Positions 50,586-59,141 of a DNA stretch of 64,000 nt are shown here, piece by piece. A program made the position numbers and the translations under genes. A model generated the notes under the pieces. It had not been told where the DNA came from. It made no database searches and worked only from the letters and a program-made list of their open reading frames with translations. Source of the stretch: an uncultured bacterium (GTDB lineage: Bacteria; Bacillota; Clostridia; Lachnospirales; Lachnospiraceae). The DNA is taken from the NCBI GenBank assembly GCA_948467735.1, contig CAOKFN010000003.1, positions 75,311 through 139,310 of the forward strand, given 5' to 3'. Position 1 is the first letter of the stretch. Each line of letters opens with the position of its first letter.

Positions 50586-51923
50586 TTAGTCCACAATCAC
50601 GGCGTTAGGATAAATTCGTTCCATCCGCTCGTCGGGGAAGCGGGTGTCCAAGAAAGCGGTCAGGGCATTTTCTTCCGCCGTTTCCGGCGTGGTATTGCGC
50701 TCCGTATACCGCGCCAAGGCCAGAGAAGAGACAACCATATTAATGATCATGAACACCACCATGCAGTTACAAAGAATCCGACCCTGCCTGCAGGGCAGCA
50801 TTTCTATCAGACGGGATAGCCTCGGATAGATCAGCTTCAGCCATACGACGGCGGCAATGCCCCAGAAGAAACAATACAACAAATTGATGCGCCCGCCCAA
50901 GTTAAAGGCAAATCCGCTGTAATCCCAAAATACGGTTCCAAAGACCAGCTCCGTAAATACGCTGCAGACATATTCGTAAATTCCGCCCAGCAGAGTACCC
51001 GCAGCGAAGATATAGCGGTCGCTTTTATTGCGGTAGCGATAGAGAAACAGGGTCAGAAGCGCGCATCCCAGCCCCCACACAATGCTGAAGGGCCCCCAGA
51101 CCACGCTGCTTCGGCTCATCAGCACGCCCATGGTGACGAGGCAGAAAATGGTTTCCGTGATGTCGCCCAGAAACGCTCCGATGAAAAACAAACATACCAG
51201 TTTATAAAAGCTGCAGCCCTGTGCAAATACCTTTTTTTCTACAGATGTTTCCTGCGTCTTTTTTTTGAAATCTTCCACCATGTGTTCCCTGTCAATGGAG
51301 GGGAAGGATTTCTGCATACGTTTCTGAATGCTGACAGTCAGCTTATTTTCCAGCAGCTTGGAGGTATGATGCATGCCTTCGGACAACTGCGAGAGCCGTT
51401 TGGCGGTAATTTCCATGCCAAGGATGGCCATGGAGGTAGTGATGATGTCAAGAATCAGCAGGATGGCCCCGGTCCACTGCACCACAAGAGAAATCGGGCG
51501 GGGTATCATATCAAGCATGCCGCACAAAACAGGATTGACAAACAGCATTGTCACCAATGCCAGCGCGCCCCAGAGCAGGGAGTAGCGGACACAGACATAA
51601 CCGCTCAGATTGTGCTTGATATGAGAATAATCCCACAGCTTTTTCTTGAAAATCCGTTCCATAATCATGCCCGTGGCATATTCCAGCATGGTGGCCAGAA
51701 GCAGGCCGCCCAAAAACAGGAAAAAGGGATTTTTCGTCAATTCCGGCAGAAATACTGCGAAGAGAACTGCGCCGACCCCATAGATGGGACACAGGGGGCT
51801 GCTGACGAAGCCGCGGTTGACAAAGCGCCGGCGGCAGATGGCGGACCAGCACACTTCAACGCACCATCCGATAAAAGAATATATAAAAAACAGCCAGATG
51901 TAATGATTCAAAGTATATTCCAT
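50586..51923 (-). CDS. CmpB-like membrane protein with internal duplication
   Basis: A 445-residue membrane protein of the putative ABC-transporter type IV (CmpB, PF06541) family, which is common in clostridia and has no proven function. Two copies of the domain are visible: one at about 3-165 (FFIYSFIGWCVEVCW, with SPLCPIYGVGAVL and WDYSHIKHNLSGYV) and one at about 235-405 (LFFIGAFLGDITETIF, with WGPFSIVWGLGCALL and WDYSGFAFNLGGRI). A charged helical stretch joins them. AGAGGTAACT precedes ATG 51923, which agrees with the family N terminus. Expressed from the promoter at 51936-51965. Confidence 0.85.
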   Translation of the reverse strand: MEYTLNHYIWLFFIYSFIGWCVEVCWSAICRRRFVNRGFVSSPLCPIYGVGAVLFAVFLPELTKNPFFLFLGGLLLATMLEYATGMIMERIFKKKLWDYSHIKHNLSGYVCVRYSLLWGALALVTMLFVNPVLCGMLDMIPRPISLVVQWTGAILLILDIITTSMAILGMEITAKRLSQLSEGMHHTSKLLENKLTVSIQKRMQKSFPSIDREHMVEDFKKKTQETSVEKKVFAQGCSFYKLVCLFFIGAFLGDITETIFCLVTMGVLMSRSSVVWGPFSIVWGLGCALLTLFLYRYRNKSDRYIFAAGTLLGGIYEYVCSVFTELVFGTVFWDYSGFAFNLGGRINLLYCFFWGIAAVVWLKLIYPRLSRLIEMLPCRQGRILCNCMVVFMIINMVVSSLALARYTERNTTPETAEENALTAFLDTRFPDERMERIYPNAVIVD

Positions 51924-51935
51924 AGTTACCTCTTT

Positions 51936-51965
51936 TTTATAGTATATTGAAAAGTTATCTGTAAA
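51936..51965 (-). promoter_or_regulatory. Putative promoter of the CmpB-like gene
   Basis: On the minus strand TTTACA (51965-51960), 18-base spacer, TATAAA (51941-51936). Confidence 0.55.
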
Positions 51966-52039
51966 ATGTACAATTGGAAGGTTTCCATTCATTATATTGA
52001 CGGCCGCTAAACTTTGCCATGTCGGGCTAAAGTGCTTTG

Positions 52040-53869
52040 TCAGCGGATGGTCAGCCGGAAGGTATCTGCGTTCATTTTGAGGCGGATGCGGTATAAATCG
52101 TGCTTCCATGCCTCCTGCAGCCGTTTATCGGTAATCGGCAGCACTTCTACCTCAGTCAACGAGGCTCCGTGGAACACAAGCTCCGCCTCTCCGACTTTTA
52201 TGGTGTTTCCGGCAATCCGCGGCGGTTCGCAGATAATAAAATTCTCTATGACGTCATGGCTGTCCGTGTGGTCGGTGAGTGTAATAAGGTCTGCTTTTTT
52301 GTCAAAAACTACCTTTCTCACAAAAGAAATTTGGGGGTCGGGAAGAGGGTACACTCCCGACAGCTCCATGGAAATAAAGGAAATCTCCGCTTTTTCGGGC
52401 AGGGAAGTCACGACGTTGACAGCGCCATAATCGGCGCCCGCACGCTGATCTGCCCCGTTTATGGCGGGCAGGTTGTGGTAACAGGACTGCATGGTCCAGA
52501 TATCATATCTATCGGAAGAGAAGGTTTTCTTCGTATAACTCTCCACTCCGATATCCGCAAGAACCGGATGCCCGTTCTTGTAGAGGGTGATGCTTCCCGT
52601 ATCATTGTGATTATGCCCGTCGTCGTTATCCCCGGCCTTGACCGCAAGGCTGAAGGTATCGTTTCGGGAGAGGAACAAGCCCGCGCTGGGATAAAAAATA
52701 TCCTGATACATCAAAGCGCCGACAGCGTCATAGGCCATAATTTCATCATAACAGAACATGGCCTGCAGCCGGTAAAACAGATTTAGCCGATGGGATTCGT
52801 CGGAAAACATTTCCTCCCGGGCGGTCCGGAAATCCTCTGCGGCGAACTGCATCAGCTCCGGCTGATTTGTGTGCTTTCCGAAGAGAAATTCCCTCACTCC
52901 GGCCCAGCCCGCTATCGGAGAACAGTCTGCAAAATTAAAATAATAATTATCTTTTATATGGACATGAAAAATGTAGGAGGCGATATTTTTCATCTTCTGT
53001 GTCTGCATCAAAGCCGTAAAGACCCCTCCGGCGACTTGATTCAGTACCGTAAAGGCGCCGTCCAGACACAGGCCCGCATGGCGGTAATAATGCGCGCCTT
53101 CGTCACAGCAGCCGTCTTCCCCGTAATCCTTTAGAAAATAGTCGCAGCTTTCGGCGGCTTTCAGCAGGACGGCCCTGCAGGCTTCTTCGTCGGCCGCGGC
53201 GCTGAGAAAAACGGCGAGCAGCACGTTCTGGGTACACCAAGGGGTCCAGTTGCACATGGGTTCCTCCCCCCGTCCCATCCACCAGAAATGCTCCGTCAAA
53301 TAAGGGGTGATAATCCGCCGTTCCAATTCGTAAACAATCCGTTTGGTGATATAAGGACTGATCTCCTCCAGCTGTCTGTCCAGAAGATAATGGATGCAGG
53401 CGAGCAGCGCTCCCGTTTCACAGGCAAACAAATCCAGAACGGGGCGGGCAGAATCCGGAAGGATATCCTGATGAGCTCCGCGGCCGTAAGAATTATGGGG
53501 CGGAAGCTGCCATGCGCTTTCTTCGCAGAGGGCGAAAATTCCATTGATGATATCGTCCAGAAAACGTCCCCGATGCTCCACGCATTCCGCGGCAGTCAGG
53601 GAGTTTAACGCATATCTTCTGGCAAAATAAATATCTTCGTAGTCGGTGCGGTTTCCGGTGCGGTGAAAAGCCATAAAATCCGTCGCGCGAATCGCAGGAT
53701 ATCCATAGTCCAGATAGTCCTCGCCCATAGCAATTACTTTTTGCTTCAGCCATGGAGAGAGCGCTTCGTATGCTTCCCGGCAGGACGCCGGGGGAAACGG
53801 TCGGAAGGGCTGTATTTTTTTCCCTTCGGATAAAAACGCCTCTGCGGCTTGTTTAAAATACATTTCCAT
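52040..53869 (-). CDS. Heparinase II/III-like polysaccharide lyase
   Basis: A 609-residue cytoplasmic protein. The N-terminal two thirds form an alpha/alpha toroid-like region with CDEGAHYYRHAG and WTPWCTQNVLLAV; the C-terminal third is the beta-sandwich with the DNDDGHNHNDTGSITLYKNG motif, in which the His residues are those used by heparinase II/III-type lyases. It should cleave a uronic-acid-containing oligosaccharide. There is no signal peptide, so the substrate must be imported, as expected for an intracellular oligosaccharide lyase. No transporter lies next to it. AAAGGCGTCATTT precedes ATG 53869. Confidence 0.85.
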   Translation of the reverse strand: MEMYFKQAAEAFLSEGKKIQPFRPFPPASCREAYEALSPWLKQKVIAMGEDYLDYGYPAIRATDFMAFHRTGNRTDYEDIYFARRYALNSLTAAECVEHRGRFLDDIINGIFALCEESAWQLPPHNSYGRGAHQDILPDSARPVLDLFACETGALLACIHYLLDRQLEEISPYITKRIVYELERRIITPYLTEHFWWMGRGEEPMCNWTPWCTQNVLLAVFLSAAADEEACRAVLLKAAESCDYFLKDYGEDGCCDEGAHYYRHAGLCLDGAFTVLNQVAGGVFTALMQTQKMKNIASYIFHVHIKDNYYFNFADCSPIAGWAGVREFLFGKHTNQPELMQFAAEDFRTAREEMFSDESHRLNLFYRLQAMFCYDEIMAYDAVGALMYQDIFYPSAGLFLSRNDTFSLAVKAGDNDDGHNHNDTGSITLYKNGHPVLADIGVESYTKKTFSSDRYDIWTMQSCYHNLPAINGADQRAGADYGAVNVVTSLPEKAEISFISMELSGVYPLPDPQISFVRKVVFDKKADLITLTDHTDSHDVIENFIICEPPRIAGNTIKVGEAELVFHGASLTEVEVLPITDKRLQEAWKHDLYRIRLKMNADTFRLTIR

Positions 53870-53977
53870 AAATGACGCCTTTCCTGCCCGGACTGCGTTT
53901 TGATCCGGCTGTGTTGTATGTAAAAGGGTTCTCCCTCTGATTCGGACCCTTTCATTTGATGATTGTTTGACATAATG

Positions 53978-54007
53978 ATTTTACCACAAACAAATTTGGA
54001 ATTCCAA
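53978..54007 (-). promoter_or_regulatory. Promoter with 12-bp palindrome upstream of the lyase gene
   Basis: On the minus strand TTGGAA (54007-54002), 18-base spacer, TAAAAT (53983-53978). The -35 box is one half of a perfect palindrome TTGGAATTCCAA (53996-54007), a likely operator. Confidence 0.55.
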
Positions 54008-54336
54008 TAAATATTTTCGGAAGGTCTCCGACTCTCCTTGGGGCATAACATTTTCCAAGGTATTGCAGCTCTGCTTCAAAGAATAAGGGCTTGCATGAGG
54101 CTGCGTTATGTAGTATTATTTTTTATAAGTCAATGGAACTGTTAATTTGAGGAGGCCTGCGTATGAGAAAGAAACGAGCGGCTGCTTCAATACGTCATAC
54201 AGTATCATCAAGAGAATTGCCTCAGTTGAATATGGCATTTCTCGGCATGTGTTGAGGCGCGGTAAGGCTGCGGCAGGGAGCTGGGCATAAATTGTTCGGC
54301 GGTGGAATGAAATCATATGGAAAGGAGGGAGGCGGC
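54008..54336. other. Divergent intergenic region
   Basis: About 330 bases between the leftward lyase promoter and the rightward carbohydrate-binding-like gene. Apart from the promoter at 54091 there is no gene-like frame. Confidence 0.4.
54091..54119 (+). promoter_or_regulatory. Sigma-A-like promoter
   Basis: TTGCAT (54091-54096), 17-base spacer, TATTAT (54114-54119), pointing at the gene starting at 54337. Confidence 0.55.
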
Positions 54337-55122
54337 ATGGCGGTTTTATCATTGCAGGTGATTGACAAGGAAGGCGCCGTCGTCTGTTCGGGCTGTGGGG
54401 AGGACTTTGTGGATTTGGTCTGCAGACGTTCCTATCAGGAGGGCGACAGGATTTTGCTGACCACATCGGAGAAAAACATTTATTTGAAATGGCAGGCGGA
54501 CGACGGACTGGGGTCGGCTTTTGTGTATATTACGGGGGATGTGGCATATCAGATTCCTTTTGGCGAGCAGCGCAGGAGTTATTCCGACAAAGCTTTTGCG
54601 GGCAGCTGTCATTATTTGTATGCGGAGCGGGCGGGGACGGAGGAGATCGCGTGCTATCGAAATCTGGCGTTAAATCCTGCGGATCAGCGTCAGGATGTGC
54701 CTTGTTATCCCCATGCGTCCGCCAATGTGGAGACAAGGGGTGAGGCGACATTTGCGGCGAGGAACGCTATAGACGGAGTGAGGGCGAATCTGTCCCACGG
54801 CTCATGGCCCTATCAATCATGGGGCATCAACCGGAGAGAGGACGCGGCTTTGAAAGTGGATTTCGGCAGGATAATCAGTACGGATAAGGTGGTTTTGTAT
54901 ACCCGCTGTGATTTTCCGCATGATAACTGGTGGGTTCGGGCAGCGTTGAAATTTTCCGACGGGAGCGAGCTGGATTTTCCATTGGAGAAATCGGCCAAGG
55001 GGCAGGTGCTGACATTCCCTGAGAGGGAGACGGAATGGGTGGAGCTGTGCCGTTTAATAAAAGCGGATGACCCTTCGCCGTTTCCGGCTTTGAGTCAGAT
55101 AGAGGTGTATGGGAGAGGATGA
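54337..55122 (+). CDS. Discoidin/galactose-binding-like domain protein, cytoplasmic
   Basis: A 261-residue protein. The first 110 residues are beta-rich and of unknown family. The rest (about 118-261) resembles a discoidin (F5/8 type C)-like fold: NLALNPADQR, a HASANVETRGEATFAARNAID strand pair typical of that fold (shown in part), DFGRIISTDKVVLYTR, and a C-terminal LSQIEVYG strand. Such domains bind sugars. No signal peptide or anchor is present, which is unusual for a sugar-binding protein but agrees with the cytoplasmic lyase across the intergenic region. GGAGGGAGGCGGC precedes ATG 54337. Confidence 0.7.
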   Translation: MAVLSLQVIDKEGAVVCSGCGEDFVDLVCRRSYQEGDRILLTTSEKNIYLKWQADDGLGSAFVYITGDVAYQIPFGEQRRSYSDKAFAGSCHYLYAERAGTEEIACYRNLALNPADQRQDVPCYPHASANVETRGEATFAARNAIDGVRANLSHGSWPYQSWGINRREDAALKVDFGRIISTDKVVLYTRCDFPHDNWWVRAALKFSDGSELDFPLEKSAKGQVLTFPERETEWVELCRLIKADDPSPFPALSQIEVYGRG

Positions 55123-55313
55123 AGGGAATGAGGCTTGGGAACGGGCGCTTTCTTTGGGATGGTTAGATTCCGGCGAAGCTGTCCGTGTCTTCCGCAGAGG
55201 CGATGCCGAGGGAGCCGTTTGATGGGGAGATGAAAAATTACAGCATTATTTGTAAACAGCCTCATTGCGTGGAAAGGTAAGATATATTATGCTTTAAGCA
55301 GGAGGTGGCATGT

Positions 55314-55811
55314 ATGGCGAATGAAGAAAACAAAGATTTTAATGCGATGCTGCAGGACTGCAAGGATATGCCCAAGATACAGATAATTACGGATGAAAAA
55401 AGTATTGAGAAGTATGGGGGCAGCAGGATGTATTTTGCCCCGCCCATGGATTATGACAGGGTGATGAAGCAGGTTCCTTATGGAAAAGTAATCACGGTTG
55501 GAAAAATTCGCGAGTATTTTGCCAAAAAGAGCGGCGCCGATTTTACGGAACCGATTACCGCAGGAATTTTCGTTTCGATTGCGGCTTGGGCAAGCGTCCA
55601 GCGAACAGGGGATGAAACGCCGTATTGGAGGACGCTGAAAGCGGACGGCGAGTTAAATCCCAAATACCCGGGAGGCGTGGAAGCCCAGAAGGAAAAGCTG
55701 GAAGCGGAAGGGCACACTATCTTAAAGAAGGGAAGAACCAATATTAGGTACTTTGTTAAAAATTATGAAGAATCCCTCTACGGCTTGAGCTTAGATGGTG
55801 AGACGGGCTGA
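55314..55811 (+). CDS. ATL-like (alkyltransferase-like) DNA-binding protein without the acceptor Cys
   Basis: A 165-residue protein whose middle part (about 50-145) follows the O6-alkylguanine-DNA methyltransferase C-terminal domain: VPYGKVITVGKIREYF for the recognition helix start, WASVQRTGDET, and WRTLKADGELNPKYPGGVEAQKEKLEAEG for the last part (given here in two motifs). Where active enzymes have PCHR, this one has PYWR, so it cannot accept an alkyl group itself. ATL proteins bind damaged bases and recruit nucleotide-excision repair. AGGAGGTGGCATGT supports the start at 55314. Confidence 0.75.
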   Translation: MANEENKDFNAMLQDCKDMPKIQIITDEKSIEKYGGSRMYFAPPMDYDRVMKQVPYGKVITVGKIREYFAKKSGADFTEPITAGIFVSIAAWASVQRTGDETPYWRTLKADGELNPKYPGGVEAQKEKLEAEGHTILKKGRTNIRYFVKNYEESLYGLSLDGETG

Positions 55812-55859
55812 GACGCGGAGAGCGGAATAAGTTCCCGCACGCGGGAACTGGAATAGGAG
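55810..55859 (+). repeat. Structured intercistronic element, small-hairpin form (locus E)
   Basis: Only the small hairpin is present: GTTCCCGC 55831-55838 with GCGGGAAC 55841-55848, bracketed by GGAATA on both sides, and overlapping the 3' end of the ATL-like gene by two bases. It ends in GGAACTGGAATAGGAGG, the ribosome site of the fucosidase gene. Confidence 0.8.
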
Positions 55860-55869
55860 GACATGCAGC

Positions 55870-58185
55870 ATGGGAATGTTATGGTTTGATAAACCGGCGG
55901 AAACATGGAGTCAGGCGCTGCCCATAGGAAACGGGCGGCTGGGCGCCATGGTATTCGGAGGAGGAAAAAGCGAAATCCTTCAGCTGAATCAGGACAGTAT
56001 CTGGTATGGGGGGCCGATGGATCGCGTGAATCCGGATGCAAGAGAACATTTGGAGGAGGTGCGGGAGCTCATTCTGGCAGGAAGGATTCCCGAAGCCGAG
56101 AATCTGCTCAGGTACACCTTTTCCGGGACTCCCCGGGGCGAGCGGCCTTATCAGCCGTTGGGAAATTTGGAGCTGACCTTCCACGGAATAGGCAAAGAAC
56201 TGCCGGAATATCGGCGGGAACTGGATTTGGAGAAGGGAATTGTGACGGAAGAATATGCGCTGCCCGGTCATAAAATCCGTAAGGAGTATCTGGCTTCTTT
56301 TCCCCACGGCGTGATTGCCATACATATGGAAGCCAAAGAGGGAAGCATTTCTCTGGATGCGCTGCTTCGGCGGGCAAAATTTTATGACCACGCGGGAAAG
56401 CTGGATGAACGGACGATTGCCATGGATGCGGTTCTGGGCGAGGGCGGCGTGTCTTTTCTGGCGGCTGTGCGGGCGCAGGCCGTGGGCGGAGAGGTCAAGG
56501 TCCTTGGGGAGCATCTGCTGGTGCGGGAGGCCAAGGAGCTGACCCTCTTTATCGGCTGTGAGACTTCTTATTATGAAAAGGATTGGAAGGAAGCGGTTAG
56601 GAACAGTCTGGACAAGGCCTGCGGGGATGGGTATGCCTGCGTGAAGGAAAGACATGTGGAGGATTATCAGGCGTTGTTCGGCAGGGTGACGCTGGAAATT
56701 GAGGAGGAAGGCGCGGGAGCCGTCTGCGAAAGAGAGGCGCAGGAAGCGTCGGGTGCGGTCTCGGAGGATATGCCGGGCGGAAACCTGCGGGGAAAGGCCC
56801 ACAGAGGAGATATTCCCATAGATAAGCGGATGGAGGCCGGAAAGGAAGAAGGCTTTGACGGCGCGTTTGCCGCGTTATATTTCCAGTATGGCAGATATCT
56901 GCTGATCTCTTCCAGCCGGCCGGGAAGCCTGCCTGCCAATTTACAGGGAATTTGGAACGAAGAAATGCAGCCCCCATGGGATTCCAAGTTTACCATCAAT
57001 ATCAATACGGAAATGAATTATTGGCCTGCGGAAATGTGCAGCCTGCCGGAGTGCCATCTGCCTCTGTTCACCCATCTGCTTCGGATGCAGGAGAAAGGGA
57101 AGGATGCTGCGGAAAGGATGTATGGCTGCCGCGGCTTTGTGGCTCATCATAATACGGATTTGTGGGGGGACTGCGCGCCGCAGGATATTTATATTCCGGC
57201 CACCTATTGGGTGATGGGAGGGGCGTGGCTCTGCACCCATATCTGGATGCATTATGCGTATACGGGGGAAGAGGAATTTTTGAAGGTGATGTATCCGCTG
57301 TTAAAGGACGCGGTGCTTTTTTTCCATGATTATCTGATAGAGGTGGATGGGAAGCTCGTCACCTGCCCTTCGGTGTCGCCGGAGAATACGTATATCCTGC
57401 CCGATGGGGTCAGGGGCTGCGTCTGCGCGGGTTCTTCCATGGATAACCAGATTCTGCGGGATCTGCTGGAGGGGTATCTGAAAGCCTCGAAGGCGCTTGG
57501 GATTCGCGACGAGGTTGTGGAGAAGTCGGAGGAAATCCTGCGGAGGCTGCCGGAGACAAGGATTGGAAAATACGGGCAGATTATGGAGTGGATGGAGGAT
57601 TATGAGGAGGCGAATCCGGGGCACCGCCATATTTCCCAGCTATATGCTCTGCATCCCTCCCATCAGATCACCGTGGATAAGACGCCCGAGCTGGCCGAGG
57701 CCGCGTCGAAGACGCTGGAACGCCGTCTGGCCCACGGCGGCGGGCATACGGGATGGAGCTGTGCGTGGATTGTGAATCTCTACGCCCGTCTGGGGGACGG
57801 CGAAAAGGCTCTTCAAAATCTTCAAAAATTGTGGAGCCAGTCCACATTCCCGAATTTGACGGATACCCACCCTAGGGGAAAGGGGCATACGTTTCAGATA
57901 GACGGAAACCTTGGGGCGACGGCGGCCATTGCCGAGATGCTGGTGCAGAGCGACGAGGACAGGGTGCTGCTTCTGCCCGCTCTGCCTAAGCAGTGGGCAA
58001 AGGGGCGTGTGACAGGACTCACCATCTGCGGCGGCGCGAAGATTGACGTGGAATGGGAGGCCGGAAGGCTGAAGGCCTGCTGGGTGCGCTCCCGCAGGGC
58101 GATGGACGTTGTTCTGGTATATGGGCGGGAGAAAAAAGAAATTTCCATGACGCCGGGGGCGGAGATTCGGATGGAGTGGTCCTGA
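55870..58185 (+). CDS. GH95 family alpha-L-fucosidase
   Basis: A 771-residue cytoplasmic enzyme that should release fucose from alpha-1,2-linked ends by an inverting mechanism. Family landmarks: LPIGNGRLGAMVFGG near the N terminus, LNQDSIWYGGP, the central NINTEMNYWPAE, VAHHNTDLWGDCAP, and GGHTGWSCAWIVNLYARL in the (alpha/alpha)6 barrel. A low-complexity insertion (about 285-325) precedes the barrel. There is no signal peptide, so it acts on imported oligosaccharides such as host-glycan fragments. The ribosome site comes from the repeat at locus E. Confidence 0.93.
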   Translation: MGMLWFDKPAETWSQALPIGNGRLGAMVFGGGKSEILQLNQDSIWYGGPMDRVNPDAREHLEEVRELILAGRIPEAENLLRYTFSGTPRGERPYQPLGNLELTFHGIGKELPEYRRELDLEKGIVTEEYALPGHKIRKEYLASFPHGVIAIHMEAKEGSISLDALLRRAKFYDHAGKLDERTIAMDAVLGEGGVSFLAAVRAQAVGGEVKVLGEHLLVREAKELTLFIGCETSYYEKDWKEAVRNSLDKACGDGYACVKERHVEDYQALFGRVTLEIEEEGAGAVCEREAQEASGAVSEDMPGGNLRGKAHRGDIPIDKRMEAGKEEGFDGAFAALYFQYGRYLLISSSRPGSLPANLQGIWNEEMQPPWDSKFTININTEMNYWPAEMCSLPECHLPLFTHLLRMQEKGKDAAERMYGCRGFVAHHNTDLWGDCAPQDIYIPATYWVMGGAWLCTHIWMHYAYTGEEEFLKVMYPLLKDAVLFFHDYLIEVDGKLVTCPSVSPENTYILPDGVRGCVCAGSSMDNQILRDLLEGYLKASKALGIRDEVVEKSEEILRRLPETRIGKYGQIMEWMEDYEEANPGHRHISQLYALHPSHQITVDKTPELAEAASKTLERRLAHGGGHTGWSCAWIVNLYARLGDGEKALQNLQKLWSQSTFPNLTDTHPRGKGHTFQIDGNLGATAAIAEMLVQSDEDRVLLLPALPKQWAKGRVTGLTICGGAKIDVEWEAGRLKACWVRSRRAMDVVLVYGREKKEISMTPGAEIRMEWS

Positions 58186-58247
58186 AGGTAAGCTATAATG
58201 ATGTAATGGCGTGAAATAAGAGGTTTATGCATAAGAGGAGGCGGAAG

Positions 58248-58937
58248 ATGAAGCTTTTGTATGGCACGGGGAATCCCGCAAAGCTTGAATTTATGAGGAG
58301 GGCGCTGGCGGGACTTCAAGCGGGGGGCTGTGCGGAAGAAGAGCATTCCATAGAGGAGCTTCAGGAAAATCTGAAGGAGGCTTTGGAAATCGTGGGCTTG
58401 GAGGATATGGACAGGAAGGCACCTCCCGCAGCGGAGGCCGGGGCCTCGCCCTTGGAAAATGCAAGACAGAAGGCGCTGGCCTACTATCGCTTTTATAAGA
58501 TACCTGTATTTTCCTGTGATTCCGGCTTATATTTTGATGGACTGCCCGATGAAGTTCAGCCGGGGGTTCATGTGAGGACGATCAATGGAAAATACCTCTC
58601 GGATGAGGAGATGCAGGAGTATTATGGCGGGCTTGCCCGAAAGTATGGCGATTTAAGGGCCAGATATCATAATGCAATCTGTCTGGTCATGGATGAGGAA
58701 CATATTTATGAATGCATGGATGAAAGTCTGGTGAGCAAGGCTTTTCTAATTACTGCGGTTCCGTATTCCAAAGTGCTGCACAAGGGGTTTCCGCTGGACA
58801 GTCTTTCGATTGACTTAGAAACTGGAAAGTATTTTTATGAATTGGAGGACAAAAAACTGGATCAGCTGGCGGTGGAGGAAGGATGCCGGGAGTTTTTCCG
58901 GAAGCTGTTATCCGGAAAAGATATGCCTGTAAGCTGA
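58248..58937 (+). CDS. HAM1/RdgB-type NTP pyrophosphatase
   Basis: A 229-residue enzyme of the inosine triphosphate pyrophosphatase family, which removes non-canonical purine NTPs. The N-terminal YGTGNPAKLEFM, the ENARQKALAYY helix and the CDSGLYFDGLP segment match the family. It is longer than normal RdgB (about 200) because of a low-complexity insertion at about 40-70, and the C-terminal half is diverged, so substrate range is uncertain. GAGGAGGCGGAAG fixes the start. It follows the fucosidase by 62 bases. Confidence 0.75.
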   Translation: MKLLYGTGNPAKLEFMRRALAGLQAGGCAEEEHSIEELQENLKEALEIVGLEDMDRKAPPAAEAGASPLENARQKALAYYRFYKIPVFSCDSGLYFDGLPDEVQPGVHVRTINGKYLSDEEMQEYYGGLARKYGDLRARYHNAICLVMDEEHIYECMDESLVSKAFLITAVPYSKVLHKGFPLDSLSIDLETGKYFYELEDKKLDQLAVEEGCREFFRKLLSGKDMPVS

Positions 58938-59107
58938 TAGAAAGCTTTTTTTGCGCTGCTGTGAATAATAGAATCCGGAGCCGGGCATACTTGGATACAA
59001 AAGCGGTTAGAGGCAATGTGCCTCAATGGTACATGCCTTCAGTATCCGAACGTAGTCTGCCCTAATAACACGGGAACCCATTGGAGAAGGAATATTTCCC
59101 GCAGAAT

Positions 59108-59141
59108 AAAAAACTGCGAGGGACTATCCCCGCAGTTTTTT
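59108..59141. terminator. Bidirectional terminator overlapping the mecA stop
   Basis: AAAAAACTGCG (59108-59118) and CGCAGTTTTTT (59131-59141) form a stem with A and T runs on both sides. The last codons and the stop of mecA (59124-59126) lie inside the hairpin. Confidence 0.9.
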
